From contig OW388296.1 in assembly GCA_936450465.1 (NCBI GenBank), forward strand, positions 35,550,586 through 35,614,585: a DNA stretch of 64,000 nucleotides. The letters run 5' to 3'. The first letter of the stretch is position 1; the number at the start of each line of letters is the position of its first letter. A program made the position numbers and the translations under genes. Below are positions 13,501 to 23,160 of this stretch, piece by piece. This DNA is from Gibbula magus (taxonomy: Eukaryota > Mollusca > Gastropoda > Trochida > Trochidae). The notes below the pieces were generated by a model. It was not told the origin of the DNA. It searched no databases and worked only from the letters and a program-made list of their open reading frames with translations.

Positions 13501-16500
13501 GACAAACGTTCCAGTTGAGACAGCTCACTCAGCTGTGTATGGAGGAAGGGTTGTAAACCTTTGTAAGACAAACGTTCCAGTTGAGACAGCTCACTCAGGT
13601 GTGTATGGGGGAAGGGTTGTAAACCTTTGTAAGACAAACGTTCCAGTTGAGACAGCTCACTCAGCTGTGAATGGGGGAAGGGTTGTAAACCTTTGTAAGA
13701 CAAACGTTCCAGTTGAGACAGCTCACTCAGCTGTGTATGGAGGAAGGGTTGTAAACCTTTGTAAGACAAACGTTACAGTTGAGACAGCTCACTCAGCTGT
13801 GTATGGGGGAAGGGTTGTAAACCTTTGTAAGACAAACGTTCCAGTTGAGACAACTCACTCAGCTGTGTATGGGGGAAGGGTTGTAAACCTTTGTAAGACA
13901 AACGTTCCAGTTGAGACAGCTAGCTCACTCAGGTGTGTATGGGGGTTGTAATCCTAAGCTAATCTGGAGTCTTGTGCCAGATAGACACACTGTATCACTG
14001 ATTGCATGAAGTCAACAAAAAGGTTTTGAGACACTAGGTTCTGTAGCAGTTCCACATATATCTAATCATCTCAGACATTATCCCTCTTTAGATACAACCA
14101 CATGCAGCAGATGTTTCAACTTAGTTGATTAACCCGACCAGTCAACTAGACATCCTATTAGCGTGGCAATTTATACTGTTACATCGGTCCCAATGGAGAG
14201 TAGAGCAGTTCCTCATGACAAGGGTCGGGTGTAAACCCACACCGAGTAGCAAACACCCAACTGTGTCATCTCTTAAACACACAATCTCAGACGAGACGTG
14301 CCAGTACCTACTGCAGTGACGGGAACATTCCCCACAGACAAGAGATAACATAGACATACCAGTCATCCAGCAAGTTCCTTATCAGACAGTGTGATAGCAC
14401 ATTCCTTTCAAATAGTTTCAAAATGTCTTGTAGGTTTTCTGACTTTACTTCCTGTAACGATCTAACCATCACAACACTTCATGATAACTGTAGCTCAGCC
14501 CCTTTAACTGTTAAATAAAAATGATGTTGTGAGAAACAATAGTATCCGTGGAAAGCTGTGGTATAAGTTGCTCCAAAAACTCTACGCTGAAACTTTACTG
14601 TTTCATCGTTGTTTGTTTTAATATTTCCAATAAGTTATGTTGTAGAGTTAAGATCATTTCCTCAATTACTGAAGTTATTGCTATGACTCTAAAGTTGCCA
14701 GTTTAGAAGTTGATGTTTAAGAAGCTGACAGTATGAGTGAGAGCGAATGGTTGATTGTGCAGATGCTTGCACACCTTGTGAGATCCTTCTCGTCTAATCA
14801 GCTACACTTTGTTACAGTCAGCCTGTCACTGATGCCACCTTTAATGTTCATCTCATAACTCCTCGCCAACCAATGATGATATGTTACAACATGTGCACAC
14901 CATGGGGGAGCAATGTGTCAGGGAAGGGAACACCAGGCATGAACATCATGGGGAGCAATGTGTCAGGGAAGGGAACACCAGGCATGAACATCGTGAGGAG
15001 CAAAGTGTCAGGGAAGGGAACACCAGACATGAACATCGTGGGGAGCAATGTGTCAGGGAAGGGAACACCAGGCATGAACATCGTGGGGAGCAATGTGTCA
15101 GGGAAGGGAACACCAGGCATGAACATCGTGGGGAGCAATGTGTCAGGGAAGGGAACACCAGGCATGAACATCGTGGGGAGCAATGTGTCAGGGAAGGGAA
15201 CACCAGGCATGAACATCATGGGGAGCAATGTGTCAGGGAAGGGAACACCAGGCATGAACATCGTGGGGAGCAATGTGTCAGGGAAGGGAACACCAGGCAT
15301 GAACATTGTGGGGAGCAATGTGTCAGGGAAGGGAACACCAGGCATGAACATCATGGGGAGCAATGTGTCAGGGAAGGGAACACCAGGCATGAACATCGTC
15401 GGGAGCAATATGTCAGGGAAGGGAACACCAGGTATGAACATCATGGGGAGCAATGTGTCAGGGAAGGGAACACCAGGCATGAACATCGTGGGAAACAATG
15501 TATCAGGGAAGGGAACACCAGACATGAACATCGTGGGGAGCAATGTGTCAGGGAAGGGAACACAAGGCATGAACATAGTGGGGAGCAATGTGTCAGGAAA
15601 GGGAACACCAGGCATGGACATCGTGGGGAGCAATGTGTCAGGGAAGGGAACACCAGGCATGAACATCATGGGGAGCAATGTGTCAGGGAAGGGAACACCA
15701 GGCATGAACATCATGGGGAGCAATGTGTCAGGGAAGGGAACACAGGCATGAACATCATGGGGAGCAATGTGTCAGGGAAGGGAACACCAGGCATGAACAT
15801 CATGGAGAGCAATGTGTCAGGGAAGGGAACACCAGGCATGAAGCTTTGTGTGTTGAGACAATGCATCAGGTGTAGCTACTCGAACCTCACTTATTCCTGT
15901 CTCAGCTTCTCACCAACCCAGCTGGCCAGATGCAAACTACTTACAGTCTATAATACCCATCTGTTATATGGATCATATCTTGTAAGGGCATGTCAGGTTA
16001 GATACGGGTATAAATTTGAAAACTTTACAAATTGTTTCATAACTAAGACTTCTGACAAAAGAAGTTGCATGTGATAATAAAATATTGAATGACAGACTAA
16101 ATTGACTAACACTGTCTCAAATTTCTAAGCAATAACTTATTTTATCATCTACAGCGATTTCACATAGGAGATAAAGTTTTGACAGTAGATTTTACACAAT
16201 GACCTAGCATCATCCACTTTATGACATCACAATGCTTTGACATCATTGTGTACCGGTACATGACTCACAGTGATATGACATCAAAGATATACTGACATAT
16301 CTTGACTTGATGACGTCAGTGCAGGTCATATGAAAGTGCTTTTTCAGAAATTTTTTCAGAAAATGAAAAAAAAATAAGGATGATAATAAAATCTTGCCAT
16401 CTTGTCTTCTAATATCAAATACATCAATATTGTTGACATAAATAAAGTGTTCTTGGGAAGCCTCGATAGATATGTAACCTTTCTCAATGAGTGGTGATAT

Positions 16501-19071
16501 AATTGATATCAGAAGCCACTTTGGCGAGATTCTCTATATAGTTCTGCTTTAGTATAACATGTACTCTGTACTGATTTTGTATTTATAGTTCACGGTTTAT
16601 TTCACGGTGTAGTTTTTGCTTATTTACTGTTGAAATGAGAATAAGAGAAACTTGCAGGTGTGGTGTTGTGCAGTGCATGGGTGTATCATTCAGCTGCAGC
16701 TGTGTCCTGTCATCAATCTTCTACATGTACCTGTACTCCGCGCCAACACTTCTTTCTCCCCAGTAAACAAACCTAAGGTAGAATCAGTACATTTCTCACA
16801 GGAACACACTCTCTTACACAAATGTTGTTTGCACATGTCAGTCGGACACAGAGATGAATGAGTGAGTTTTCTGAAGAAGTGAGTAGTACTAATGATTTCT
16901 GTCAGGACTAGCAATTTGTAGAACATCGTCACACCTTGCTACAGGTGCTGCTTGTACAAGACGACGTTCACTCACTCAGCTCAACCATTCATCATTCCTA
17001 CTGCATTAATCTATCTAACTAGCACAGGAAAAGTGTACAGTATCGGATGCATCTTCATAGCCAAAGACAAACATCACTCAATTACAAGGACAAACACTCC
17101 AGTCATTTAGAACTGATCATAACATATTTCTTTTTAATCTTCATCTTCATTTCAATTAAATAAAAATACAAATTATTTTGTTTCTGAAACATCAGAGATA
17201 ACATCTACTTGATGTGATTGCAAGCTATTGTGTCACAGTAATGTATGACAAATCTCTAAACAATGTTTCTGTCTACTTTCAGAGGCCACAGATCTGAACA
17301 TATGAAGTTTTCCGGTATCAGCAAGTTTGGTCTGCTCAGTGACCCCGTGAGAATGGTGAAGCAACGCCACCGCCACAACCGCAACCATACAGCTCTGTCT
17401 CTCATCTCGGAGCTTGGTTCTGAGAGCAATGCCCATGGGTTCGCAAAGATTGTGACATCACTGGACACAAAGCGCAAGGTGATTTGGGCATTGTTGGTGA
17501 TCATGGGTTTCACAGCGGCCACCCTCCAGCTCTCACTCCTCGTGCGCAAATACCTCCAATTCCAGGTCGTTGAGCTCTCCGAGATCAAAGACAGCATGCC
17601 CGTTGAGTTTCCGTCCATTTCTGTGTGCAACATCGAACCCATCTCCTGGCGCAAAGTGCGTTCACTCTTTGACACTCCCAACAGCACTGAGCTGATGACC
17701 TGGCTCAATTTTGTGAACAATCCTAAACTGCGCTTTGAGGAGCAGCAAGCCGCACATCTGACATCCATAAGAGCCTTTTATGAAAACCTCGGTGATGAGG
17801 CCAAATTTATAAGTCATGACTTGAATGATTTCCTTATTCATTGTAAGTTTAGTGATGAGTACTGTTCAATTCAAAATTTCACAACATTCTTTGATGGGAG
17901 TTATTACAGTTGTTTCACATTCAATGGAGGAGACATGGCTGAGAAATTGCTGATGCATGCGACTGGACCTCAGAACGGCCTGTCTCTGATCATCTCGCTG
18001 GACAATGACGATCCCCCACTTGGTTCATATGGGATCTACCACCTGGATTCCAACATCCTCCATAGTGCAGGTGTGAGGGTGGTGGTGCATGCCCCCAATA
18101 CTATGCCCAGCCCCGTCAACCATGGCTTCGATGTACCGCCCGGCTACTCATCGTCCATCGGGCTGAAGGCTGTTCTGCACACGAGACTCTCCGAGCCATA
18201 CGGCAACTGCACCACAGAGGACCTGAAGGGCACCCAGGTCTACCGGAACACCTTCTTCTCCTGCCTTCAGCTCTGCCAGCAGCGCATCATTAAGAAGCAG
18301 TGCGGTTGCATTTCTTCAAGTCTCCCAGAGATAGAGGCAGACAACATCACTTTCTGCGGGGTGATAGAGAACTGGAAGGACTTGATGAACAAGAGCATGC
18401 ACATGAGAGAAAATGACACTCTGGCCATCAACATCCCCACTTTACGCTGTGAGCAGCAACTGCTCAAGGAGATGTCACATGACCGGTCATATGAAAAATC
18501 ATGCAAATGTTTTCAACCGTGTCTTGAAACGACTTTTCAAAAATCAGTATCTCTATCCTATTGGCCACTGGAGTTTTATCAGCTGGATGCATTGGAAGTG
18601 TTTTATGGAGCTGACATCAAACAAAACTTTATGCACGAGGCTTACACATATCTCTCAAACCTTGCAAATATTACCAAGTTAAAGACAGATAGGAATGATA
18701 CAAGGACAGAGAACATCATTAAACAGAGCTACTCTCTGTCCGAGAAGGAGCAGACCGAGAGAGCCTCCAACTTGATCCGGCAGAACCTCCTGAGGCTGAA
18801 TATCTACTTGGAGGACCTGAGTGTAGTGGAGTTCAAGCAGCTGCCAGCATACGGACTGGCCGATCTGTTCGCAGACATTGGAGGCACGCTCGGTCTCTGG
18901 ATGGGCATCTCTGTGCTCACAATCATGGAACTGATGGAGCTAATTTGCAGATTAGTTCTCCTGCTTTTTAATTCTGAGAAAAAGATGCCTGATCATGAAC
19001 CAGTTTCTAATGGAATGTACGATCATGAACATGAATATGACTACAACAGACGCATAGAGTCTCCGGTCTGA
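1480..19071 (+). CDS. DEG/ENaC-family sodium channel subunit (two coding exons)
   Basis: Degenerin/epithelial sodium channel subunits form trimeric, amiloride-sensitive Na+ channels in the plasma membrane. Coding exons are 1480-1577 and 17283-19071. The first ends ..TCA AG before GTATGT and the second begins with A after TACTTTCAG, so the junction codon is AGA and the frame continues to TGA at 19071 (628 aa). Visible family hallmarks: the N-terminal gating His-Gly (about residues 84-85), TM1 (about 98-121), the post-TM1 motif FPSISVCN (about 142-149), a Cys-rich extracellular domain with several N-X-S/T sites, and TM2 preceded by LADLFADIGGTLGLW. The selectivity-filter tripeptide is GIS (about 574-576) where G/A-X-S is usual. 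The C-tail is acidic and His/Tyr-rich and ends ESPV. The length is normal for the family. ASIC, FMRFamide-gated and other invertebrate branches cannot be separated by eye. Confidence 0.93.
1578..4204. other. First part of DEG/ENaC intron 1, mostly unique sequence
   Basis: AT-rich sequence without a supported exon. It contains one short array at 3558-3607, about four copies of a 13-bp unit (CATCACTACACCC). Nothing else is recognised. Confidence 0.5.
4205..4735. repeat. 33-bp minisatellite, about 16 copies
   Basis: Tandem repeat of a 33-bp unit built on TCTGTCCATATG followed by TCTGTCTGTGTATATGTG. Units vary by small deletions and C/T or A/G changes. A distinctive interruption (TGCCCATGTGAGGCTAAG) recurs at about 4474 and 4702, 228 bp apart, which shows that a block of units was duplicated. 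Open frames across it on both strands encode only low-complexity VCPYVCLCIC-type repeats and are not genes. Confidence 0.95.
5084..8800. repeat. 63-bp satellite array, 59 copies
   Basis: The spacing of CTGAGATCTGCC is 63 bp at the array start (5084, 5147). The last unit starts at 8738, which gives 59 units filling 3,717 bp exactly with no indels. Each unit carries BglII-type AGATCT, AGTACT and KpnI-type GGTACC palindromes. Most variation is at two positions: GCCTCGTC versus GCCTTGTC and TGTACTGTG versus TGTACAGTG. Because 63 is divisible by three and the unit lacks stops in several frames, open frames up to 1,257 codons arise. They repeat a 21-residue peptide and lie inside an intron, so I do not call them genes. 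Confidence 0.98.
8801..9841. other. Intronic spacer between the 63-bp and 56-bp arrays
   Basis: Non-repetitive AT-rich sequence. The end of the 63-bp array is followed by a short slip (CAGCATGT repeated). The only notable item is the exon-like open frame on the - strand at 9650-9889, listed separately. Confidence 0.5.
9650..9889 (-). other. Exon-like open frame of unknown identity abutting the 56-bp array
   Basis: The - strand is open for about 79 codons ending TAA at 9650. The part outside the array reads MELFISMAIHKLKDDTDI and continues with a mixed hydrophobic/charged composition typical of real protein, unlike the repeat-encoded peptides. Just upstream the repeat unit supplies a possible acceptor (GGATAACAG). 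I recognise no family, and the opposite strand is also open here, so it may be a chance frame or a decayed coding fragment inside the channel intron. Confidence 0.2.
9842..12081. repeat. 56-bp minisatellite, 40 nearly identical copies
   Basis: Period 56 bp (CCTGTTATCC at 9842, 9898 and onward), ending within unit 40 at GAGTTG, 12080. The units are almost identical. The changes noticed are one CTCTGATAC (near 10423) and GAAATACC in three units near 11167, 11335 and 12007, spaced by whole numbers of units (3 and 12). This homogeneity points to recent amplification or conversion, or partly to assembly. The period is not divisible by three, so no long frame runs through it. Confidence 0.98.
12155..13947. 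repeat. 66-bp minisatellite, about 27 copies
   Basis: The unit contains GGAAGGGTTGTAAACC, TTTGTAAGACAAACGTTCC and CAGTTGAGACAGCTCACTC. The period is 66 bp; three units near 13105-13245 lack one A (GACAACGTTCC or GACAACATTCC) and are 65 bp long. Unit variants (CAGGTG/CAGCTG, GGGGGAAG/GGAGGAAG, GTGTAT/GTGAAT, GTTACAG) recur in the same order in the two halves, and both halves end with an AGCTAGCTC variant (13189, 13917). A block of units was therefore duplicated. Frames of up to 314 codons across it are repeat artefacts. Confidence 0.97.
13948..14897. other. Intronic spacer between the 66-bp and 45-bp arrays
   Basis: Non-repetitive sequence of ordinary composition. Short frames around 14125-14366 are open on both strands but resemble no family and have no convincing splice sites. 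I see no feature here. Confidence 0.45.
14898..15842. repeat. 45-bp minisatellite, about 21 copies
   Basis: The unit contains GTGGGGAGCAATGTGTCAGG and GAAGGGAACACCAGGCATG at 45-bp spacing. Most units are perfect or differ at one base (ATCATG/ATCGTG, CCAGAC/CCAGGC). One unit near 15740 lost two bases. The 15-residue frame (GSNVSGKGTPGMNIV) and its shadows are open because 45 is divisible by three. The array lies inside the channel intron. Confidence 0.97.
15843..17282. other. End of DEG/ENaC intron 1
   Basis: Unique AT-rich sequence apart from a dispersed repeat copy at 16165-16540. The last 50 bases hold the pyrimidine-rich acceptor TCTACTTTCAG used by the main exon. No exon is recognised between 16546 and 17282. 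Confidence 0.5.
16165..16540. repeat. Dispersed repeat, copy 1 (GACATCACAATG-rich)
   Basis: Shares an ordered set of blocks with 21852-22215: CAGTAGATTTT(A/G)CACAATG, several near-palindromic ATGACATCACAATG-type words, a GATAATAAAATCT(T/C) block and TGATATCAGRAGCCACTT..GATTCTCTAT at the end. The copies are diverged and have no coding content. Class unknown; possibly an old DNA transposon. Confidence 0.6.
17283..19071 (+). CDS. DEG/ENaC main exon (both TM segments and ectodomain)
   Basis: This 1,789-bp exon follows a clear acceptor (polypyrimidine tract, TTTCAG at 17277-17282) and ends with TGA. It carries everything from the His-Gly gating motif to the C-tail in one uninterrupted frame. There are no frameshifts or stops, and codon third positions are more GC-rich than the flanking intron, so it looks functional. 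An ATG in frame at 17263 lies before the acceptor and is intronic. Confidence 0.95.
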
Positions 19072-19445
19072 CACAGTTAGAGAGCCCTAATGAAGATCTT
19101 GTACAACTGCTCAGGGCACAGAAAACAGATATGCTTCCACAACATTCTGTGGATTCAAAATCCAACATGCACTGTTTACAAAGTGGAAATACTAGGTAAT
19201 GTTTCAGTGGCCAGTGACTACATGACTGGATCACGGGTTACCTGCTGAGGTGTGCAGGTATGTTGGGTGAGAGTGGAGGATCCCACTCAACATTGTCACC
19301 TTCCCGGTGTGATCAGAGAGTGAGTTAGCGCCGACAAGATCAGGGAAGCATGTCATGTTCACTGAACAAGGAAAATCTAGGGACTTGATGCAATGGACTT
19401 AACTATGTAGCATATACAGGAGAGTTATAATGCTATTATACTGGT
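19072..19445 (+). other. 3' flank/UTR of the DEG/ENaC gene
   Basis: Unique sequence following the channel stop codon. No AATAAA is seen before the hAT-like insertion at 19446. The AATAAA words near 19659 and 19728 lie inside that insertion, so the true cleavage site is unresolved. Confidence 0.4.
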
Positions 19446-19820
19446 TAAGGGTGTAACGATACACCGATACACCGATACACCGGTGCATCATGATTCATAG
19501 GCATACGATACGATACACGATACGATTTGCCAGTGAAACGATACAATATGATACATAATTTTATACAGTGAAATTTATTTCTTATCTAGTCAAATACAGT
19601 AAATGCTTTCTCATTAGAGTATTATAGTATTTCAACATGAAAACATTGGGAATTTAAAAAATAAATTGTCTGTTGAACCATAAAACTGAATTATCCAAAC
19701 TTTCTGTGCTTTGAGGCCCAGGTTATAATAAAACTTTGTGTATCGCGATTCGTATCGAATCGTGGCAGCTGTATCGAGTTATGTATCGTATTGTGACTTA
19801 CATGCATGGTTGCACCCCTA
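19446..19820. mobile_element. hAT-type MITE with intact 8-bp target duplication
   Basis: The 375-bp element begins TAAGGGTGTAACGATACACC and ends GGTTGCACCCCTA. The termini are imperfect inverted repeats (AGGGTGTAAC against AGGGGTGCAAC). The octamer ATACTGGT flanks it directly at 19438-19445 and 19821-19828. Eight-bp duplications and a terminal (T)AGGGGTGYAACGATAC are characteristic of hAT elements. The interior repeats CGATACACC and CGATACGA and has no transposase frame, so it is non-autonomous. Confidence 0.9.
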
Positions 19821-20007
19821 ATACTGGTCATTGTTATTTAACTGATGTAGCCTTAAGACTGTGAAGCTCATACCATCTGCATTGTACACACTGATCTGAT
19901 AAATGTTACGCATATGACCCTCTAGAGACGCTGCAGTTGGCTCCAAGATATTTGTATGTAAGTGTGTGTTGATACATTTGTGCATGCGTGATAAGACAGG
20001 TGAGAGT

Positions 20008-20056
20008 GTGAGAGTGAGTGAGTGAGTGAGTGAGTGAGTGAGTGAGTGAGTGAGTG
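20008..20056. repeat. (GTGA)n microsatellite
   Basis: About twelve copies of the tetranucleotide GTGA, followed by (GACAGA)n-like sequence to about 20102. Frames through it on the - strand (SLTHSLTH) are low-complexity artefacts. Confidence 0.95.
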
Positions 20057-20774
20057 AGTGAGCGAGCTGGTGAGCAAGACAGAGAGACAGAGAGACAGAG
20101 AGAAAGCTCTTCCAGCAGCTATGCACACGACACGCCCCACTCATAACCATCTCCCGTCTCAAGCAGTATTTGTTTCATTATGTAGGTTGACACACAAACC
20201 TTATCTTTGAAGGCATATCCAGCCAGCGACTCCCTTATAAGAATAACTTATGACTGTTCAACACCTTCCCTTTCCTGAAGTAGCGACTTGCCTGAACCTA
20301 GCTAACTGCGACAAGCAACAGTGAAGATCTCTGTGGAAGGAGCAACCATGAACTGTGCACTGGCAACTCACGGACATAAAATAATCATCGTTATGCAGTA
20401 AATATCCTCATTGTGTCATCACCAGAAAAAAAATCGAAAATTCAAACCTGTATATATTTTTCATGTTGATGTTTAGTTTATAAATCCTAAACCCATTAAT
20501 TATTCCCAAGAAAACTTTTCACTCAAGATTGTATATAGATTGATTATATTTAGGTTATCATCAATTCTTTTACCTTAGGTTTGCTCTAAACAAGAGAAAA
20601 CAGAAACTGACTAGATAGGTATTACTTTATCATTCTCTTCCAACAAAAGTGACTCAACTCACAGCTTCTCATGTTAGCTCTGTTATAATTGGTCCATATC
20701 TCATGGTACATACAATATCCCCTAGTGGTGAAAAACATGGATACTGTCCGTATTTGTGTCCTATCCTTTCATGT

Positions 20775-20963
20775 CTTTGAAGGGCCTTTAGAAGTGGTAT
20801 ACATAAGAACAGGAAGATTTTCTGGATAACAACTTCTTTAAATTAATGTGAAAATACACAACATTTCGGAGTACAGTTTAACCTGATGAAGGAGTGAGTA
20901 TGTACTCCGAAACGTTGTGTATTTTCACATTAAAGAAGTTGTTATCCAGAAAATCTTCCTGTT
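20775..20963. mobile_element. Foldback element copy 1 with 15-bp target duplication
   Basis: CCTATCCTTTCATGT occurs at 20760-20774 and again at 20964-20978, directly flanking the insert. From 20808 to 20963 the insert is a near-perfect hairpin: AACAGGAAGATTTTCTGG pairs with the far end, and TTTCGGAGTACA pairs with TGTACTCCGAAA around a 25-base loop. The + strand of the loop and right stem carries CTGATGA, a GGAGT..ACTCC stem, then GAAAC, the core order of a hammerhead ribozyme. A long duplication plus inverted ends fits a truncated Penelope-like retroelement better than a cut-and-paste transposon. Confidence 0.75.
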
Positions 20964-20978
20964 CCTATCCTTTCATGT

Positions 20979-21851
20979 GAGATATAAGTGCACATCACAC
21001 AGTTAAATATATGAAAAGAATCAAGAAGTAGTTATCAAGACCTTAAGATCTTAGGGGACATCTTTAGTCATAAGGAAATAAAAGCAAATATATAAGTTTT
21101 TTTTTTAACTATATCAGAAAAGTAAGATAATATAAAAACACATTCTAAACAAAACATTATGAACACAACTGACCAACAATGTTGGTGGAAATAAACTTGT
21201 CTTTGTCCAGTAAAGGGATATCTCTACATGTAAATAGTCTGCAAGTTCCTCTCAAAGTCTTAAAACCAGGTGATGTGCTAATGTGCTCATTTTGTATCTA
21301 TGAATAAATAAAAGAAAAGCAAGCAGACAACAAAACTTCCAATCCACTGTTCATTAGAAGATATATCACTGTTAAAACTTGTTTTCTAGAAGTGGAGACG
21401 TGGTTCAAATTGTAAAAGTGGTGGATGAAGAAATATTGATGGTAGTTTTGATTGATAATTGGATCCAATGAAAGTAGCCTCCAGCATATTCTAAGGTATT
21501 GTTTTGTCTACTAGATGTCTAACTGTGAGAGAGAAGCACATGTCATGCTAGTTGTTGTTGCACCATGTTATGACAAGGAGACGGTCCAGCTCCTACCCTG
21601 TTGAAGCATATGAATAAAGAATGATTTGTACCCGTGTCCTTCACTCACTTCCACTAGCAGAGCTTGGGTAGAGAACACAGAAGCACTTCTACTCACATAT
21701 TTCTATACATTTCATTTATTGTGATAAGCACATCAGGTTTTGAAGCCTTATCAGCAAAACGAATGGTCATATCCATATTCAACATCCAAAACTCTGTTCA
21801 ACAGAAGAAAATTGCTTGTATGAGATCAAATGATATCTCCTAGGATATACT
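20979..21851. other. Intergenic AT-rich sequence
   Basis: No exon, RNA gene or repeat is recognised in this stretch. Confidence 0.4.
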
Positions 21852-22215
21852 TTTTTTAACAGTAGATTTTGCACAATGTCCTGTCACTGTCAACCAAATG
21901 ACATTACAAATGACAATGACATGTTTTTTACATCAAATAATGACTTACAATGCTATAACATCAAAAACCTGATGACCTCACAATTCCATGACATCATAAA
22001 CATGATGATGTCACAGTGTTATGACATCACCTCACTAGAAGTCTAATTGCAATGCTGTGATCTATTTTTCTTTGAAAGTGATGAAGAAAGATTTGGGTGA
22101 TAAATAGAATCTCACCCTTGTGTCCAGCTGTTGTTTTTAACTTTTATCAACTTGTGTTGATATATTTGATATCAGGAGACACTTGGGTAAGATTCTCTAT
22201 GTGTGATAATGCACA
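21852..22215. repeat. Dispersed repeat, copy 2 (GACATCACAATG-rich)
   Basis: Second copy of the family at 16165-16540, same orientation. It has several ATGACATCA words separated by 15-40 bases and ends with TGATATCAGGAGACACTTGG followed by GATTCTCTATGTG. Confidence 0.6.
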
Positions 22216-22275
22216 GCACTATACATTAGGGCACATCCAAGGTGAAGAACACAGGTATACCTTAATGCCGGTGAG

Positions 22276-22553
22276 ATGATTTGGGTTAAATGCCGCTTTC
22301 AAGAGTATTTCAAAATCACTTACATCATGGCTGCTAGCATTACTGCAGGTAGAAAGCCCGCAACACGACAGTGGCTATGATTTGTGGTGAAACTTGTGAT
22401 CATCAGCTGGAACTAGCTAACCATGGGTGGTTCTGCACTGAAATTCAGTGTAGCATTGCACCCAAACCTTACTGTGTGTAGAACAGTTCTCTACTGCAGA
22501 CAAAGTTGCCGTGCCCCTGGCGGGATTCGAACCCAGACCTCTTGGTTGTATTC
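22276..22553 (-). mobile_element. tRNA-derived SINE, full-length copy
   Basis: On the - strand it starts with a tRNA-like head (B box from GGGATTCGAACCCAGACC on +), passes through a conserved middle containing CACTGAAATTCAGTG, and ends in a tail module whose + strand reads AAATGCCGCTTTCAAGAGTA. The order matches the copy at 53814-54131. The A-box side is degraded. Confidence 0.85.
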
Positions 22554-23060
22554 GAAATAAATGAAAACAGACAAAAGTAAAAATTGAGCACATCTACACC
22601 ACTTGCTGATTCCACATATAAACTTTCATGAATATAAAATGAAAACTATTCTGAGTTTTGGTCCAGACACAAAAACACCGACCGGCAGAAAGACGGAGCT
22701 TGAATCTATATACATTGTTGTGGAAGGGGATAGCTGATGTATTTGGTAACCTCGGAAAGTACTTAGTAGACCCAGAAGACGCTAACAGTTACCGAAAGCA
22801 TCAAAGGGAGATCAATCTGCTCCATAGAACCAGTGTTTGGTGACAGACATGTCCATTGAAGATCATTTTTGCAACTCTTTTTAGAGACTTTGCATGGCTA
22901 TTATTGAATTGATAATCGAGAAATATTTTTCTGCATTTTCGGATGATACATTACCTTGTCACTGTAGTTTTATAGATCCTATCTGACACATGGCTAACTT
23001 CTTGTTAAATTACTATTGGGTATTATGTCAATCAAAACAATGTTCTTTTTTTTTTAAATC
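22554..23060. other. Intergenic sequence with a short open frame
   Basis: A + strand frame (22658-22843) reads WKGIADVFGNLGKYLVDPED within an otherwise AT-rich region. It has protein-like composition but no recognised family or partner exon, so I do not call it a gene. Confidence 0.25.
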
Positions 23061-23067
23061 AGCTTTG

Positions 23068-23160
23068 GGGGTGTAGCGGTTCTAGAGAAGAAGTCGAAAA
23101 AATGTCGCAGAACAATGGCCCATGCCAAAAGCCCATTGGGCCTTACATGATCTGATGAAC
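23068..23160 (+). mobile_element. 3' end fragment of the CTCATCAG/CTGATGAG element family
   Basis: Contains TTCTAGAGAAGAAGTCGAAAAA and, 50 bases on, GCCAAAAGCCCATTGGGCC then ATCTGATGAACTAAT. This is a diverged version of the 3' end of the element at 25357-28376. Confidence 0.6.

Noticed and set aside
12092..13951. Repeat proteins of 190-314 residues on both strands (SYKGLQPF, VVNLCKTNVPVETAHS)
   Set aside because: Artefact of the 66-bp minisatellite; frames break exactly where a unit is 65 bp.
14873..16074. Glycine-rich or Arg/Glu-rich repeat proteins (VSGKGTPGMNI, REGNTRHEH)
   Set aside because: Artefact of the 45-bp minisatellite, with three overlapping frames open and no independent coding evidence.
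17263..17302. ATG at 17263 as the channel start
   Set aside because: It lies before the strong acceptor TTTCAG at 17277-17282 and is intronic; the upstream exon at 1480 supplies a phase-matched start.
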